Source of the DNA: Sulfurimonas sp.
GTDB lineage: Bacteria > Campylobacterota > Campylobacteria > Campylobacterales > Sulfurimonadaceae
Assembly (NCBI GenBank): GCA_026988735.1
Contig: JALSKR010000261.1
Coordinates: 1 to 16,461 of the forward strand
Reading direction: 5' to 3'
Length of the DNA stretch: 16,461 bases
Below, piece after piece: positions 1-8,467 of this stretch. The position numbers were made by a program, and so were the translations under genes. Every line of letters begins with the position of its first letter. Within the stretch, counting starts at the first letter, position 1. The notes under the pieces are model-generated. The model had not been told where the DNA came from, searched no databases, and saw nothing but the letters and a program-made list of their open reading frames with translations.

Positions 1-140
1 CCGGCAAAGTCAATCCCGTAATTAAGTCCTTTTGTTGCCAAAATCGCATACGAGGCCAAGATAAGAATAATTGAAACTGCCATTGCAATTTTTGATTTTC
101 CCATAAAATCAATGGGCTGTTTATATTTAAAAAATTCCAT
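1..140 (-). CDS. secF: Protein translocase subunit SecF, N-terminal part (cut by window edge)
   Basis: Only about the first 46 codons are in the window. The protein begins MEFFKYKQPIDFMGKS, followed by one hydrophobic membrane helix and then the SecF signature GIDFAG at the start of the periplasmic domain. SecF pairs with SecD in the inner membrane and uses the proton gradient to help pull proteins through SecYEG. The ATG lies 2 nt after the secD stop and is preceded by AAAGGA with good spacing, so the two genes are co-translated. The identification rests on both the signature and the position after secD. Confidence 0.93.
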   Translation of the reverse strand, partial: MEFFKYKQPIDFMGKSKIAMAVSIILILASYAILATKGLNYGIDFA

Positions 141-142
141 GA

Positions 143-1708
143 TTATCCTTTAATCCCAAACCAGAAACGGTAATTTTTACTTTTACCCATTTTAGGTTCA
201 AGCATCTGATAAATTCCGTGCGTTCCAAGAATTGCCGTGAGCATTGATGCCAAAATACCGATACTCATCGTAATAGCAAAACCTTTAATCGCTCCCGTAC
301 CATACACATACAGTACAACAGAAGCGATCAGCGTCGTGATATTTGCATCCAAAATTGCCGTCATAGCATTTGCATAGCCTTCTTCTATGGCTTTATGCAT
401 AGATTTTCCCTCATAAATGAGTTCACGGATTCTTTCGGTAATGATAACATTCGCATCAACCGCCATACCGACTGTCAATACAATACCTGCCATACCCGGC
501 AGTGTCAATGTCGCACCAAAAAGACTCATAACAGCTAAAAGAATTAGCAGGTTGGCAATCAGGGCAATATTTGCAATCACCCCTGCCATGCGATAATAAA
601 CCATCATAAAAACAATAACAAGAATAAAACCGCCTATAAGCGCTATCATGGAAGCTTTAATACTGTCAGCACCAAGACTGGGACCCACAGAGCGTTTTTC
701 CATCATATATATAGGTGCAAGCAAAGCCCCTGAACGCAGAGCAATAGCCAAATCTTTTGCCTCAAGCACTGTATAGTTTCCGGAAATCTGTCCGCTGCCT
801 CCACCAATGCGTTCATTGATATTTGGCGCAGAGTAAACTTTTCCGTCAAGCACAACTGCCAGACGTTTGCCTACATTTTTACCGGTAAAGTCACCGAATA
901 TGTCGGCACCTTCGGCATTGAGTTTAAAATTAATGACCGGACGGTTGTTTTGGTCGAAACCGACATTTGCACCGGTAAGCATTCCGCCGTCTAAAATAGG
1001 AATTTCATGCACAAGATATTTGATTTTAGGATTTTTGACATCTTCTAAAATCACATCTCCGTATGCGGCGGCATCAGCATCACTCATATTGTAAACCCGT
1101 GCATTTCTGGCTTCATCAACGGCCATCATTTCAAGTTTTGCAGCACGGGAAATCAACTCACGGGCACGCTGTTCTTCCTGTGGTGTTTTAATACCTGCAA
1201 GTTCCACAAGAATCTTGTCTTTTCCCTGACGGGCTACTATAGGTTCGGAGAGTCCAAACTGATCAAGTCTGTTTCTGATGGTTTCAATTGCCTGAGAAAC
1301 TGCCTGCTGTTTTGTTTTTTCGATTTCTTTGGGTGTAAGTTGCAATGTTATTACAGAACCCTTGTGTATAACACTTACACCTTCAAGTTTTGACAAAAAA
1401 GTATCAAAGTTTTTAATTTCATCAGAATCCAAAACTTCAAAAGTAACGCTTTTATCATCAAAAGTCAATCCGTCTATTAAAATATCATTACGCTCTGCAA
1501 AGTGTTTGATACTTGCTGCTATTGATTTTATACGTGACTTTGTTGCTTCCTCGGTTTTAACACCGAGCAACATATGCAGACCACCCTGTAAATCAAGACC
1601 TAAGGTTATTTTTTTGCCGCTTTGGGTCTGTAAAAGTGATGGGAGGGAAAATACAATTCCAAACACTATTGCCAGAGCAAAGATGACTATGCGATAATTA
1701 AGCTTCAT
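143..1708 (-). CDS. secD: Protein translocase subunit SecD
   Basis: SecD, the larger partner of SecF in the RND-like accessory complex of the Sec translocon. I chose the ATG at 1708 (521 residues, MKLNYRIV...) over an in-frame TTG 18 nt upstream, which adds six residues that are not family-like. The ATG overlaps the yajC stop by 11 nt. Visible parts are a first membrane helix (about 4-25), the GLDLQGG motif at 37-43, a periplasmic domain to about 340, and five C-terminal helices. The proton-relay motif GMAVDANV carries Asp418, with ITERIRE just after it and DANITT at 454-459. It is shorter than the E. coli protein (615) but normal for compact SecDs. Confidence 0.97.
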   Translation of the reverse strand: MKLNYRIVIFALAIVFGIVFSLPSLLQTQSGKKITLGLDLQGGLHMLLGVKTEEATKSRIKSIAASIKHFAERNDILIDGLTFDDKSVTFEVLDSDEIKNFDTFLSKLEGVSVIHKGSVITLQLTPKEIEKTKQQAVSQAIETIRNRLDQFGLSEPIVARQGKDKILVELAGIKTPQEEQRARELISRAAKLEMMAVDEARNARVYNMSDADAAAYGDVILEDVKNPKIKYLVHEIPILDGGMLTGANVGFDQNNRPVINFKLNAEGADIFGDFTGKNVGKRLAVVLDGKVYSAPNINERIGGGSGQISGNYTVLEAKDLAIALRSGALLAPIYMMEKRSVGPSLGADSIKASMIALIGGFILVIVFMMVYYRMAGVIANIALIANLLILLAVMSLFGATLTLPGMAGIVLTVGMAVDANVIITERIRELIYEGKSMHKAIEEGYANAMTAILDANITTLIASVVLYVYGTGAIKGFAITMSIGILASMLTAILGTHGIYQMLEPKMGKSKNYRFWFGIKG

Positions 1709-1964
1709 CCTCGAACTTCTTTGCAATGGAATCTTTTGTAATTTTAACTAATGTGTCATCATTGAGTTTCACTGTCAAAAAGTTATCTTCAACCTTGTGA
1801 ACTACAACGATAAACCCACCGTTAGTAATGACTTTGTCACCTTTTTTAAGAGACTCTATCATCTCTTTTTTAGCCTTGGCCTCTTTTTGCTGCGGGCGAA
1901 TAATTACGAAATACATAATTGCAATTAAAAATACAAACGGTAGTAGTTGGGAGATAATTTCCAT
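1698..1964 (-). CDS. yajC: Sec translocon accessory protein YajC
   Basis: An 88-residue protein with one N-terminal membrane helix (about 5-22), then the family motif IRPQQKE and a small basic cytoplasmic domain with KKGDKVITNGG at about 41-51. YajC associates with SecDF in the inner membrane. The ATG is preceded by AAGGAAG at good distance. It is the first gene of the yajC-secD-secF operon, and its 3' end overlaps secD by 11 nt. The promoter lies in the 84-nt gap shared with the divergent lnt gene. Confidence 0.95.
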   Translation of the reverse strand: MEIISQLLPFVFLIAIMYFVIIRPQQKEAKAKKEMIESLKKGDKVITNGGFIVVVHKVEDNFLTVKLNDDTLVKITKDSIAKKFEDEA

Positions 1965-1998
1965 ATCTTGTGCTTCCTTCTCTTATAAAATTGCAGCG

Positions 1999-2015
1999 AT
2001 TATACAAAAATTATA
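1999..2015 (-). promoter_or_regulatory. Candidate -10 boxes for yajC-secD-secF
   Basis: On the minus strand two perfect TATAAT hexamers lie in tandem at 2010-2015 and 1999-2004; the second directly follows TTTTTG, as is common in Campylobacterota promoters. They sit 35-50 nt upstream of the yajC ATG. No convincing -35 hexamer is visible. They share DNA with the -10 box for lnt on the other strand. Confidence 0.6.
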
Positions 2016-2017
2016 CT
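2012..2017 (+). promoter_or_regulatory. Candidate -10 box for lnt
   Basis: TATACT on the plus strand, 31 nt before the lnt ATG, with an A-rich tract upstream. A start of transcription near 2024 would give a leader of about 25 nt. It overlaps one of the yajC -10 boxes on the opposite strand. Confidence 0.45.
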
Positions 2018-2048
2018 AATAAGCTCTTAAATTCAGTACAATTTCAAA

Positions 2049-3257
2049 ATGAATTCATTAACAAAAAATATTTTACTCGCAATTGTTACGGCTGCACTTT
2101 TCAGTGCTTTTATCTATTTGGAATATTTTGGGATAGAAAATAAATTTCTTAACACCATTTTTGGACTTGGAGCAATTGCACTGCTTTTGAGTATTCCTAA
2201 AAAAGCTGTTCTTTTTACAGGTTTTTTCATTGGACTGTTTTGGTTCTACTGGATTGGCTTTAGTTTTAAATATCAGGGTGTCGGATATATGGAACCTGTG
2301 GTCACCCTTGGCTTTGGTATTATTTATCTTCTCTTTTTTGCACCGCTTGCCTTTACAGACAAACCTTATATACGGGCCATACTGCTTTTTGGACTCAGTT
2401 TCATAGAACCACTGGGCTGGAACTGGATGAAAATCGAACTTTTGTTTGTCAACAGTTATATAGGTGTTTACAAGTATCAATTGGCAGCCGTTTTGCTTGC
2501 CCTTTCTCTGCCCTGGCTGATAAAAAATAAAAAATACAGATATCTGCCTTGGGTATTGCTCATTTTTGCATATAACTACGGTTATCCGCAGCAGCATGAT
2601 GCACCTCTGAAAATAAAGCTGGTACAAACAGAAATTCCCCAAAATCGCAAATGGCAAAGAAGCAGTCTTTATCCCACGGTTGCTATGATTTTTCAAGAAA
2701 TACGCCAAGCACAGGCAGATGGCTATGATGTTATCGTTTTTCCAGAGTCTGTTTTTCCTCTGTTTATGAACGAAATGCCAAAGCTGATGCAGGAACTCAA
2801 AAAAGCTTCTGAAAAAATCACTGTCATAGCCGGTGCACTGATGCGTGAAAACAATCTTAATTACAATGTTACCTATATGTTTGACAAAGGAAAATACAAA
2901 GTTGCCAAAAAACTCATTCTTGTCCCTTTTGGAGAGTATATTCCGCTGCCAAAATTTGCACAGAAGTTTATCAACGATACTTTTTTTCAAGGGGCAAGTG
3001 ACTTTGTTACAGCAAAAAAGCCTACAGATTTTGTCATAAAAGGCATCAGGTTCAGAAATGCCATCTGTTATGAGGCTACATGTAAAGAACTCTACAATGG
3101 TGATGTAAAGTATCTGATTGCTTCAAGTAACAATGCCTGGTTTACCCCTTCCATTGAGCCAACCTTACAAAAACTGCTTTTAGAATATTATGCCCGAAAA
3201 AACGGTGTAACAATCTACCATGCAGCAAATATGAAAGGCACAGGCGTAATCAAATAG
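2049..3257 (+). CDS. lnt: Apolipoprotein N-acyltransferase Lnt (short form)
   Basis: Adds the third acyl chain to the N-terminal cysteine of lipoproteins in the inner membrane. The 402 residues start with about six to seven hydrophobic segments (to about 175), followed by a nitrilase-like periplasmic domain. The expected catalytic triad is present: Glu233 (VFPES), Lys288 (KLILVPFGEY) and Cys340 (AICYEA). No clear Shine-Dalgarno precedes the ATG at 2049, but no better start exists. The protein stops at GTGVIK, the point where E. coli Lnt (512 residues) continues with about 60 more residues and a last membrane helix. Divergent placement next to yajC matches what I recall from Campylobacter jejuni. 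Confidence 0.9.
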   Translation: MNSLTKNILLAIVTAALFSAFIYLEYFGIENKFLNTIFGLGAIALLLSIPKKAVLFTGFFIGLFWFYWIGFSFKYQGVGYMEPVVTLGFGIIYLLFFAPLAFTDKPYIRAILLFGLSFIEPLGWNWMKIELLFVNSYIGVYKYQLAAVLLALSLPWLIKNKKYRYLPWVLLIFAYNYGYPQQHDAPLKIKLVQTEIPQNRKWQRSSLYPTVAMIFQEIRQAQADGYDVIVFPESVFPLFMNEMPKLMQELKKASEKITVIAGALMRENNLNYNVTYMFDKGKYKVAKKLILVPFGEYIPLPKFAQKFINDTFFQGASDFVTAKKPTDFVIKGIRFRNAICYEATCKELYNGDVKYLIASSNNAWFTPSIEPTLQKLLLEYYARKNGVTIYHAANMKGTGVIK

Positions 3258-3263
3258 TAATAA

Positions 3264-3285
3264 TTTCTTTGCTATAATAAAGAAA
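3264..3285 (+). promoter_or_regulatory. Candidate ppk promoter inside a small inverted repeat
   Basis: TATAAT at 3273-3278 lies 32 nt before the ppk ATG and follows a T-rich stretch. It is flanked by a 7-bp inverted repeat, TTTCTTT at 3264-3270 and AAAGAAA at 3279-3285, so the -10 box sits in the 8-nt centre. The arms are pure A/T plus one C/G pair, so chance is possible. Confidence 0.5.
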
Positions 3286-3310
3286 AAAACAATATAGAAA
3301 GTGAAAAAAT

Positions 3311-5410
3311 ATGCTAAATCTTAAAAATCCCAATCTTTATTTAAATCGTGAACTTTCATGGCTACAGTTCAATACAAGGGTCCTCAAACAGGCACAGGAT
3401 GAGTCTTTGCCTCTGCTTGAACGCTTAAAATTTCTTGCCATCTACGGTACAAATCTCGATGAGTTCTATATGATTCGCGTAGCCGGTCTAAAAAAGCTTT
3501 TTGCAGCGGGGATTATTGTCTCAGGTGCTGACAGACTGACACCTTTGCAACAGCTTCGTGAAATCAGAAGCTATCTGCATCAGGAACAACAGGTTGTCGA
3601 GCACTGCAGAAGTGAAATTTTTAAAAAACTTGAGCCGCATGGTATCAGTGTAAAAACCTATGATGAAGTCAACAATCAGGACAAACACAAACTCAACCAG
3701 TATTTCAATGAAAACATCTATCCGGTCATTATTCCCATTGCCATAGATGCCACACACCCTTTTCCACACCTCAACAATCTGAGTTTCGGGCTTATCGTAA
3801 AACTTCGTGATATGGACAACGAAAACATAGAACGTTTTGGAATCATACGTGTTCCCCGTGTTCTCAACAGATTTGTAGAGCTTGGAAACGGAACCTATGT
3901 TCCGATAGAGAGTGTTGTTGAAAAACATGTTGATGAACTTTTCCCGGGATATGAGCTTATAAAATATGCTCCGTTTCGTGTCACGAGAAATGCCGATATT
4001 GCTATAGAGGAAGAGGAAGCCGATGACTTTATGGAGATTCTTGAAGAGGGCTTAAAGCTTCGCCGTAAAGGAGAAATGGTACGCCTGGAAGTCGGCTCGA
4101 ATGCTGATGATGAAATCATTAACTTTTTTAACCGTCATGCGCATATCTATAAAGATGATATTTACAGATACCATACTTTTTTAAATCTTTCAAGTCTTTG
4201 GCAGATAGTATCCAACAAAAACTTTGCACATCTTTTGGCACCGGCATTTCAACCAAAAAACCTGCCGCCTTTTGAAAACAATGAAGATATTTTCTCTATC
4301 CTGGAAAAGCAGGATGTCTTGATGTACCATCCTTATCAAAGCTTTGACCCTGTCGTCAATCTCATACAGCATGCGGCAAAAGATCCTGACGTTGTTTCCA
4401 TAAAAATGACACTTTACCGTTCCGGTACAAAATCACCCATAGTCAAATCTTTGATGGATGCAAGTGAATCAGGGAAACAGGTTACGGTTATGGTGGAGCT
4501 TAAAGCGCGATTTGATGAAGAGAACAATCTTATCTGGGCAAAAGCACTTGAAAAATCAGGAGCCCATGTTATTTACGGTATTCAGGGTTTTAAAGTACAT
4601 GCAAAAGCCGCTTTGATTACAAGAAGAAAAAACGGAAAACTCAAACAGTATGCACATTTGGGAACAGGAAACTATAACCCTTCCACTGCAAAAATATACA
4701 CTGATATGAGCTATATGACTAGTAAAGACACTGTTACCAATGACTTGACACGGTTTTTTCACTTTTTGACAGGTTTTAGCAAAAAAGGAAAACTCAACGA
4801 GTTGTATATGTCTCCTTCACAAATCAAACCAAAACTCCTTTCACTCATTCACAATGAAACAAGACAGGGGAAAAACGGACAAATCATTGCAAAGATAAAC
4901 TCACTTGTTGATGATGATGTCATCAGAGCACTCTATAAAGCTTCTATGGCAGGTGTAAAGATTGATCTTATTGTCCGCGGTATCTGCTGTTTGAAACCAG
5001 GCATCAAAGGTATAAGTGAAAATATCAGAGTTGTTTCTATTTTGGGAAAATATTTGGAGCATGCCCGTACTTTTTATTTTAAAAATGATGCTTCAAAAGT
5101 CTATATTTCCAGTGCAGACTGGATGCCTAGAAACCTTGTACGGAGAATAGAGCTTTTAACGGCCATTAAAGATGAAGATGCCAAAAAGAAAATTATACAG
5201 ATTCTCAAACTGCAATGCTCTGACAATGCACTTGCACATGAACTCCAAAGTGACGGATCTTATATAAAAATCAAACCTAAAGAGGGGCAAAAAGTTATCA
5301 ACAACCACAAACTCCTTGAAGATTATGTCAACCGCATTGCAAAAGCAACAAAAAAAGAGACCTCTACCTATGTGCAACAACTGGTAAACCGTCTTTTTAT
5401 TGAAAGCTAA
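3311..5410 (+). CDS. ppk: Polyphosphate kinase 1
   Basis: Reversibly polymerises the gamma-phosphate of ATP into inorganic polyphosphate. At 699 residues it is full length for PPK1. In order are the N-terminal helical domain (LNRELSWLQFN at 11-21, GTNLDEFYMIRVAG at 46-59), a middle domain with HPFPHLNNLSFG (149-160), and two phospholipase-D-like catalytic domains. The autophosphorylated histidine is expected to be His430 (GFKVHAKAAL) and the second catalytic histidine His584 (YLEHARTFYF). GTGNYNPSTAK at 451-461 is also typical. The ATG is preceded by a modest AAAGTGA. The next gene follows after 12 nt, so the two are likely co-transcribed. Confidence 0.97.
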   Translation: MLNLKNPNLYLNRELSWLQFNTRVLKQAQDESLPLLERLKFLAIYGTNLDEFYMIRVAGLKKLFAAGIIVSGADRLTPLQQLREIRSYLHQEQQVVEHCRSEIFKKLEPHGISVKTYDEVNNQDKHKLNQYFNENIYPVIIPIAIDATHPFPHLNNLSFGLIVKLRDMDNENIERFGIIRVPRVLNRFVELGNGTYVPIESVVEKHVDELFPGYELIKYAPFRVTRNADIAIEEEEADDFMEILEEGLKLRRKGEMVRLEVGSNADDEIINFFNRHAHIYKDDIYRYHTFLNLSSLWQIVSNKNFAHLLAPAFQPKNLPPFENNEDIFSILEKQDVLMYHPYQSFDPVVNLIQHAAKDPDVVSIKMTLYRSGTKSPIVKSLMDASESGKQVTVMVELKARFDEENNLIWAKALEKSGAHVIYGIQGFKVHAKAALITRRKNGKLKQYAHLGTGNYNPSTAKIYTDMSYMTSKDTVTNDLTRFFHFLTGFSKKGKLNELYMSPSQIKPKLLSLIHNETRQGKNGQIIAKINSLVDDDVIRALYKASMAGVKIDLIVRGICCLKPGIKGISENIRVVSILGKYLEHARTFYFKNDASKVYISSADWMPRNLVRRIELLTAIKDEDAKKKIIQILKLQCSDNALAHELQSDGSYIKIKPKEGQKVINNHKLLEDYVNRIAKATKKETSTYVQQLVNRLFIES

Positions 5411-5422
5411 AGGAGTCAATAT

Positions 5423-5950
5423 ATGTTACATGTATACAAAAATATCACTCCCTCTATAGGAGCAAAAAGCTGGATAGCACCTTCTGCGGATGTCATAGGG
5501 GATGTAACCTGTGGAGAAGATTGTTCTATCTGGTTTGGCTGTGTCGTTCGCGGCGATGTGCATTACATAAAAATCGGAGACCGTGTCAATATTCAGGATT
5601 TGAGTATGATACATGTAACGCATTACAAAAAGAATGATAAAAGTGACGGTAATCCTACAATAATCGGTGATGATGTGACAATAGGACATCGTGTCATGCT
5701 GCATGGTTGTACTATAGAAAAAGCCTGTCTTATCGGAATGAGTGCTACTATTTTAGATGGTGCTGTGATAGGAAAAGAGAGCATCATCGGTGCAGGTTCA
5801 CTTGTTACAAAAAACAAAGTTTTTCCACCCCGTTCACTCATTATGGGAAGCCCCGCAAAAGTCGTCAGAGAACTCAGTGAAGAGGAGATAAAAGAACTCT
5901 ATGCCTCAGCATCACGTTATGTGGAGTTTAAAAACGGCTATGTCCGATAG
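5423..5950 (+). CDS. Gamma-carbonic-anhydrase-like hexapeptide-repeat protein
   Basis: A 175-residue left-handed beta-helix protein of the gamma-carbonic anhydrase / YrdA / PaaY family, built from repeated (I/V)G-type hexapeptides. Family metal ligands appear as His64 (SMIHVTHY), His89 (IGHRV) and His94 (MLHGC), with the RGD motif (Arg43, Asp45) in place. A trimer with zinc or iron at the subunit interface is expected. Whether it is an active carbonic anhydrase cannot be told from sequence, as many YrdA-like members show weak or no activity. AGGAG stands 9 nt before the ATG, directly after ppk. The last 13 nt overlap the 3' end of argJ on the other strand. Confidence 0.88.
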   Translation: MLHVYKNITPSIGAKSWIAPSADVIGDVTCGEDCSIWFGCVVRGDVHYIKIGDRVNIQDLSMIHVTHYKKNDKSDGNPTIIGDDVTIGHRVMLHGCTIEKACLIGMSATILDGAVIGKESIIGAGSLVTKNKVFPPRSLIMGSPAKVVRELSEEEIKELYASASRYVEFKNGYVR

Positions 5951-7116
5951 TCCGCATTAATTTTGACATATTCATAACCCAAGTCACAGCCAAAGGCTGT
6001 GAACTTGCCCTCACCTATACCTAAATCACAAGAGATTGTAAAAGCTTCTCTTTTCATTATTTCAGCGGCTTTTTGTTCCATCTCTTCATCAAAATAGAGT
6101 TCTCCTCTGTCGTAAACACAGACATCTTCAAAAGAGATCTTTAAACGCTCTTCATCAGCTTCTGCCCCGCTTGCTCCAACTGTTGAAGCTATTCTGCCCC
6201 AGTTTGGATCTTCGCCATAGAGTGCTGTTTTGACAAGCAGAGAATTCGTCAGTGCTTTTGCAACTACTTCTGCTTCTTCATCATTTTTAGCACCAGATAT
6301 TTCATATGTCACAAGCTTTGTCGCACCCTCTCCATCTCGAACCATTTCCCGTGCTAAAAATCGCATAATATGATAGAGTGCTTCACTAAATGCTTCTTCA
6401 TGATATGCTCCGCTTTTTCCATTACTGAGCAACATCACTGTATCATTTGTAGAAGTATCTCCATCTACACTGGCTGCATTAAAAGTAGTTTTTACATGTA
6501 AATTAAGAATATCTTGCATTTGTTTTTTACTTACTTTTGCATCAGTCGTTATAAAACAAAGCATTGTTGCCATTGCAGGATTAATCATCCCCGCACCTTT
6601 TGCCATAGCACCTATATGAAAACTACTGCCATCTTCAAGTACAACTTTATAGGCAATCTGTTTTGAAAAGGTATCAGTTGTCATAATTGCACAAGCAGCT
6701 GCATTATTGTCTTTTTTTGTCAAATCAAAAAGTTTTGCTCCGGCAATTATCTTCTCTTTTGGCAGTCTGACACCGATTACGCCAGTAGAACTCATCACAG
6801 GATTGACAATTTCTTTAGGCAGAGTAGCCAAAATCTCATCTATATCTTTTATACCGGCTTTTCCAGTCATGGCATTGGCATTTTTTGAGTTAATCAATAC
6901 AAAATTTGTTTGAAACTCCCCTTTTGCTTTAAAATGACGTATTGGAGCTGCTGTCATTTTATTTGTTGTAAATGTAAAAGCTATTTCACATAAAGTATCG
7001 CTGTATACAAATGCCATATCCTTTGCATTGTTCGGTTTTAAGCCAGCACTGATACCATCTGCATAAAAACCTTCTGCTGCACAAACGCCACAATCAACTT
7101 TTATCAACTTATACAA
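5938..7116 (-). CDS. argJ: Bifunctional ornithine acetyltransferase / N-acetylglutamate synthase
   Basis: Transfers the acetyl group from N-acetylornithine to glutamate, recycling acetyl in arginine synthesis; many family members also make N-acetylglutamate from acetyl-CoA. The 392-residue precursor is expected to cut itself between Ala183 and Thr184 in [10 protein letters not shown], with Thr184 becoming the nucleophile of the beta chain. [17 protein letters not shown] is the conserved C-terminal block. The start appears to be TTG at 7116, with AAGGAG 7 nt upstream, overlapping the kch stop by 8 nt. It is the last gene of rpmB-kch-argJ. Bifunctionality is a family-level inference. Confidence 0.95.
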   Translation of the reverse strand: MYKLIKVDCGVCAAEGFYADGISAGLKPNNAKDMAFVYSDTLCEIAFTFTTNKMTAAPIRHFKAKGEFQTNFVLINSKNANAMTGKAGIKDIDEILATLPKEIVNPVMSSTGVIGVRLPKEKIIAGAKLFDLTKKDNNAAACAIMTTDTFSKQIAYKVVLEDGSSFHIGAMAKGAGMINPAMATMLCFITTDAKVSKKQMQDILNLHVKTTFNAASVDGDTSTNDTVMLLSNGKSGAYHEEAFSEALYHIMRFLAREMVRDGEGATKLVTYEISGAKNDEEAEVVAKALTNSLLVKTALYGEDPNWGRIASTVGASGAEADEERLKISFEDVCVYDRGELYFDEEMEQKAAEIMKREAFTISCDLGIGEGKFTAFGCDLGYEYVKINADYRT

Positions 7117-7864
7117 ATTTCAACTCCTTAGGTTTGACTCTTTTTGAAATCAAATCTTTTGTTATTTTAATGCCTTCTTGTGTGCCTATCACCAAAAGTT
7201 TGGATTCACTTGTAACCAGGGTATCTCCCTTTGGCATAGCTACCAGTTTCCCGTCTTTTCTCGTAATCCCTACAACAGACGTATTTGCAATTTCACGTAT
7301 ATGTGTCTCTTTGAGCTTTTTCAAAACTGCCCAACTATAGCGAGGTACAATTATCTCCTGCATATCCAAAGGGTTGTCACTTTTATATAAAAACTCTTCA
7401 AGCAGATTTTCCATATCGGGACGGGCTGCCATTGCCGAGACTCTCTGTGCTGTAAGCTTTGTCGGAGAAACAACAGTATCAGCTCCGAGTTTTTTCAGTT
7501 TTTCCACATCACTCATCGTCTCTGCTGAGGATATAATATAATAGGGACGGGGCAAAAAGTGTTCTTTTTCAAAAAGTCGGACCGAAGCAATCAAGGCAAT
7601 ATTGTCCGCAATGGAACTCGACAAAGTGATTAAACCTTTTGCAGAAGAAAGATGCGCTTTGAGCATTGAAAGTTCAGCATGGGGCTGTGCCTGTAAAAAG
7701 TGGGGGTATTTATGTTCTATCGCCCACTCATGAATTTCATCTCTTGGATCAATCACAATAAAAGGGATATGGTTTTTTCTTAACTGTTTTGTTACTTCTA
7801 TGGTGTAATCATTGTGATAACATACAACAAAATGTTTTTTGAGTCTTGCTATTTTATACAGCAT
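7109..7864 (-). CDS. Candidate internal translation product of kch: soluble RCK subunit
   Basis: Within kch, AAGGAG (7871-7876 on the plus-strand numbering) is followed by 6 nt and then the ATG of Met126 at 7862-7864. This is as good a Shine-Dalgarno as any in the window. It lies just after the second membrane helix and ten residues before the first RCK strand. Starting here would make a 251-residue protein with both RCK lobes and no pore. RCK channels such as MthK and E. coli Kch are known to make RCK-only subunits from internal methionines. Here it is an inference from the site alone; the same bases encode Lys-Glu in the long protein. Confidence 0.5.
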   Translation of the reverse strand: MLYKIARLKKHFVVCYHNDYTIEVTKQLRKNHIPFIVIDPRDEIHEWAIEHKYPHFLQAQPHAELSMLKAHLSSAKGLITLSSSIADNIALIASVRLFEKEHFLPRPYYIISSAETMSDVEKLKKLGADTVVSPTKLTAQRVSAMAARPDMENLLEEFLYKSDNPLDMQEIIVPRYSWAVLKKLKETHIREIANTSVVGITRKDGKLVAMPKGDTLVTSESKLLVIGTQEGIKITKDLISKRVKPKELKFV

Positions 7865-8239
7865 TCTTCTCTCCTTCATAATGGCAACAATATGCCCCTT
7901 GTTCAACTCTGAAACTAAAATACCTATAGCGCTTGAAAATACTGCAAAACCTGCAATAATCAAATTAATGGTAAAAATTCTTCCTGCATTTGAAATAGGA
8001 GCAATTTCACCAAAACCAACAGTTGTAAAAGTAATGGCTGTCTGATAAATTGCATCCATGATTGTAAAATCATCTATAAGAACATATCCGGATGTTCCTA
8101 TTAACATTACAAACACTGTTAAAATTAAGGGAAGACGAAAAGCTTTGAGGTGGGAATAAACTTCAGGAAGAAGCTTGGGATCAGGTTTGGGAGGGCTCTC
8201 CCAATTTAGGAACTTACGAATCCTTGGTAAAAGATTCAA
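7109..8239 (-). CDS. kch: Two-helix potassium channel with RCK (TrkA-like) domain, HpKchA/Kch type
   Basis: A 376-residue inner-membrane K+ channel. Two helices (about 35-55 and 88-112) flank a pore loop with the selectivity filter TVGFG at 73-77. A cytoplasmic RCK N-lobe follows from 136 and an RCK C-lobe from about 295 to 355. The first Rossmann strand reads [11 protein letters not shown] (136-146), so the usual GxGxxG nucleotide loop is absent. The start is TTG at 8239 with AGGA about 7 nt upstream, 16 nt after the rpmB stop. From memory, the H. pylori channel HpKchA (HP0490) also lies beside the L28 gene, supporting orthology. A strong internal ribosome-binding site could give a soluble RCK form (see 7109-7864). 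Confidence 0.92.
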   Translation of the reverse strand: MNLLPRIRKFLNWESPPKPDPKLLPEVYSHLKAFRLPLILTVFVMLIGTSGYVLIDDFTIMDAIYQTAITFTTVGFGEIAPISNAGRIFTINLIIAGFAVFSSAIGILVSELNKGHIVAIMKERRMLYKIARLKKHFVVCYHNDYTIEVTKQLRKNHIPFIVIDPRDEIHEWAIEHKYPHFLQAQPHAELSMLKAHLSSAKGLITLSSSIADNIALIASVRLFEKEHFLPRPYYIISSAETMSDVEKLKKLGADTVVSPTKLTAQRVSAMAARPDMENLLEEFLYKSDNPLDMQEIIVPRYSWAVLKKLKETHIREIANTSVVGITRKDGKLVAMPKGDTLVTSESKLLVIGTQEGIKITKDLISKRVKPKELKFV

Positions 8240-8255
8240 AACTGATTCCTATAGT

Positions 8256-8444
8256 CTACGAATTTTTCTTAAGTGTGCGTAATTCTCTTGCAGAAATCTT
8301 AATCTTCTTCGTTGTACCATCTTCTAATGTAATACGAACTGTTCTTAGGTTTAATAAAAAACGACGCTTTGTTCTGTTTTTTGCATGAGAAACATTGTTC
8401 CCACTCATAGGGCCTTTGCCACTGATAGCACATCTTCTTGCCAT
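8256..8444 (-). CDS. rpmB: 50S ribosomal protein L28
   Basis: A 62-residue basic protein starting [20 protein letters not shown], the typical L28 N-terminus, then [12 protein letters not shown] and a C-terminal TLKKNS. L28 is part of the large ribosomal subunit. The ATG at 8444 has AAGGA 7 nt upstream. A longer in-frame TTG start exists at 8486, but its extra residues run into the inverted-repeat arm and are not family-like. It is the first gene of the rpmB-kch-argJ set. Its upstream region is occupied by the structured element from 8468 onward. Confidence 0.96.
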   Translation of the reverse strand: MARRCAISGKGPMSGNNVSHAKNRTKRRFLLNLRTVRITLEDGTTKKIKISARELRTLKKNS

Positions 8445-8467
8445 TTGAGTATCCTTGAATGATATTG

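Noticed and set aside
1709..1726. Upstream TTG start for SecD
   Set aside because: It adds six non-conserved residues within yajC; the ATG at 1708 gives the expected N-terminus.
2073..2990. A 305-codon open frame antisense to lnt
   Set aside because: It is rich in Cys, Lys and Phe with no family signature, and lies opposite a gene with a full catalytic triad; it is a shadow frame.
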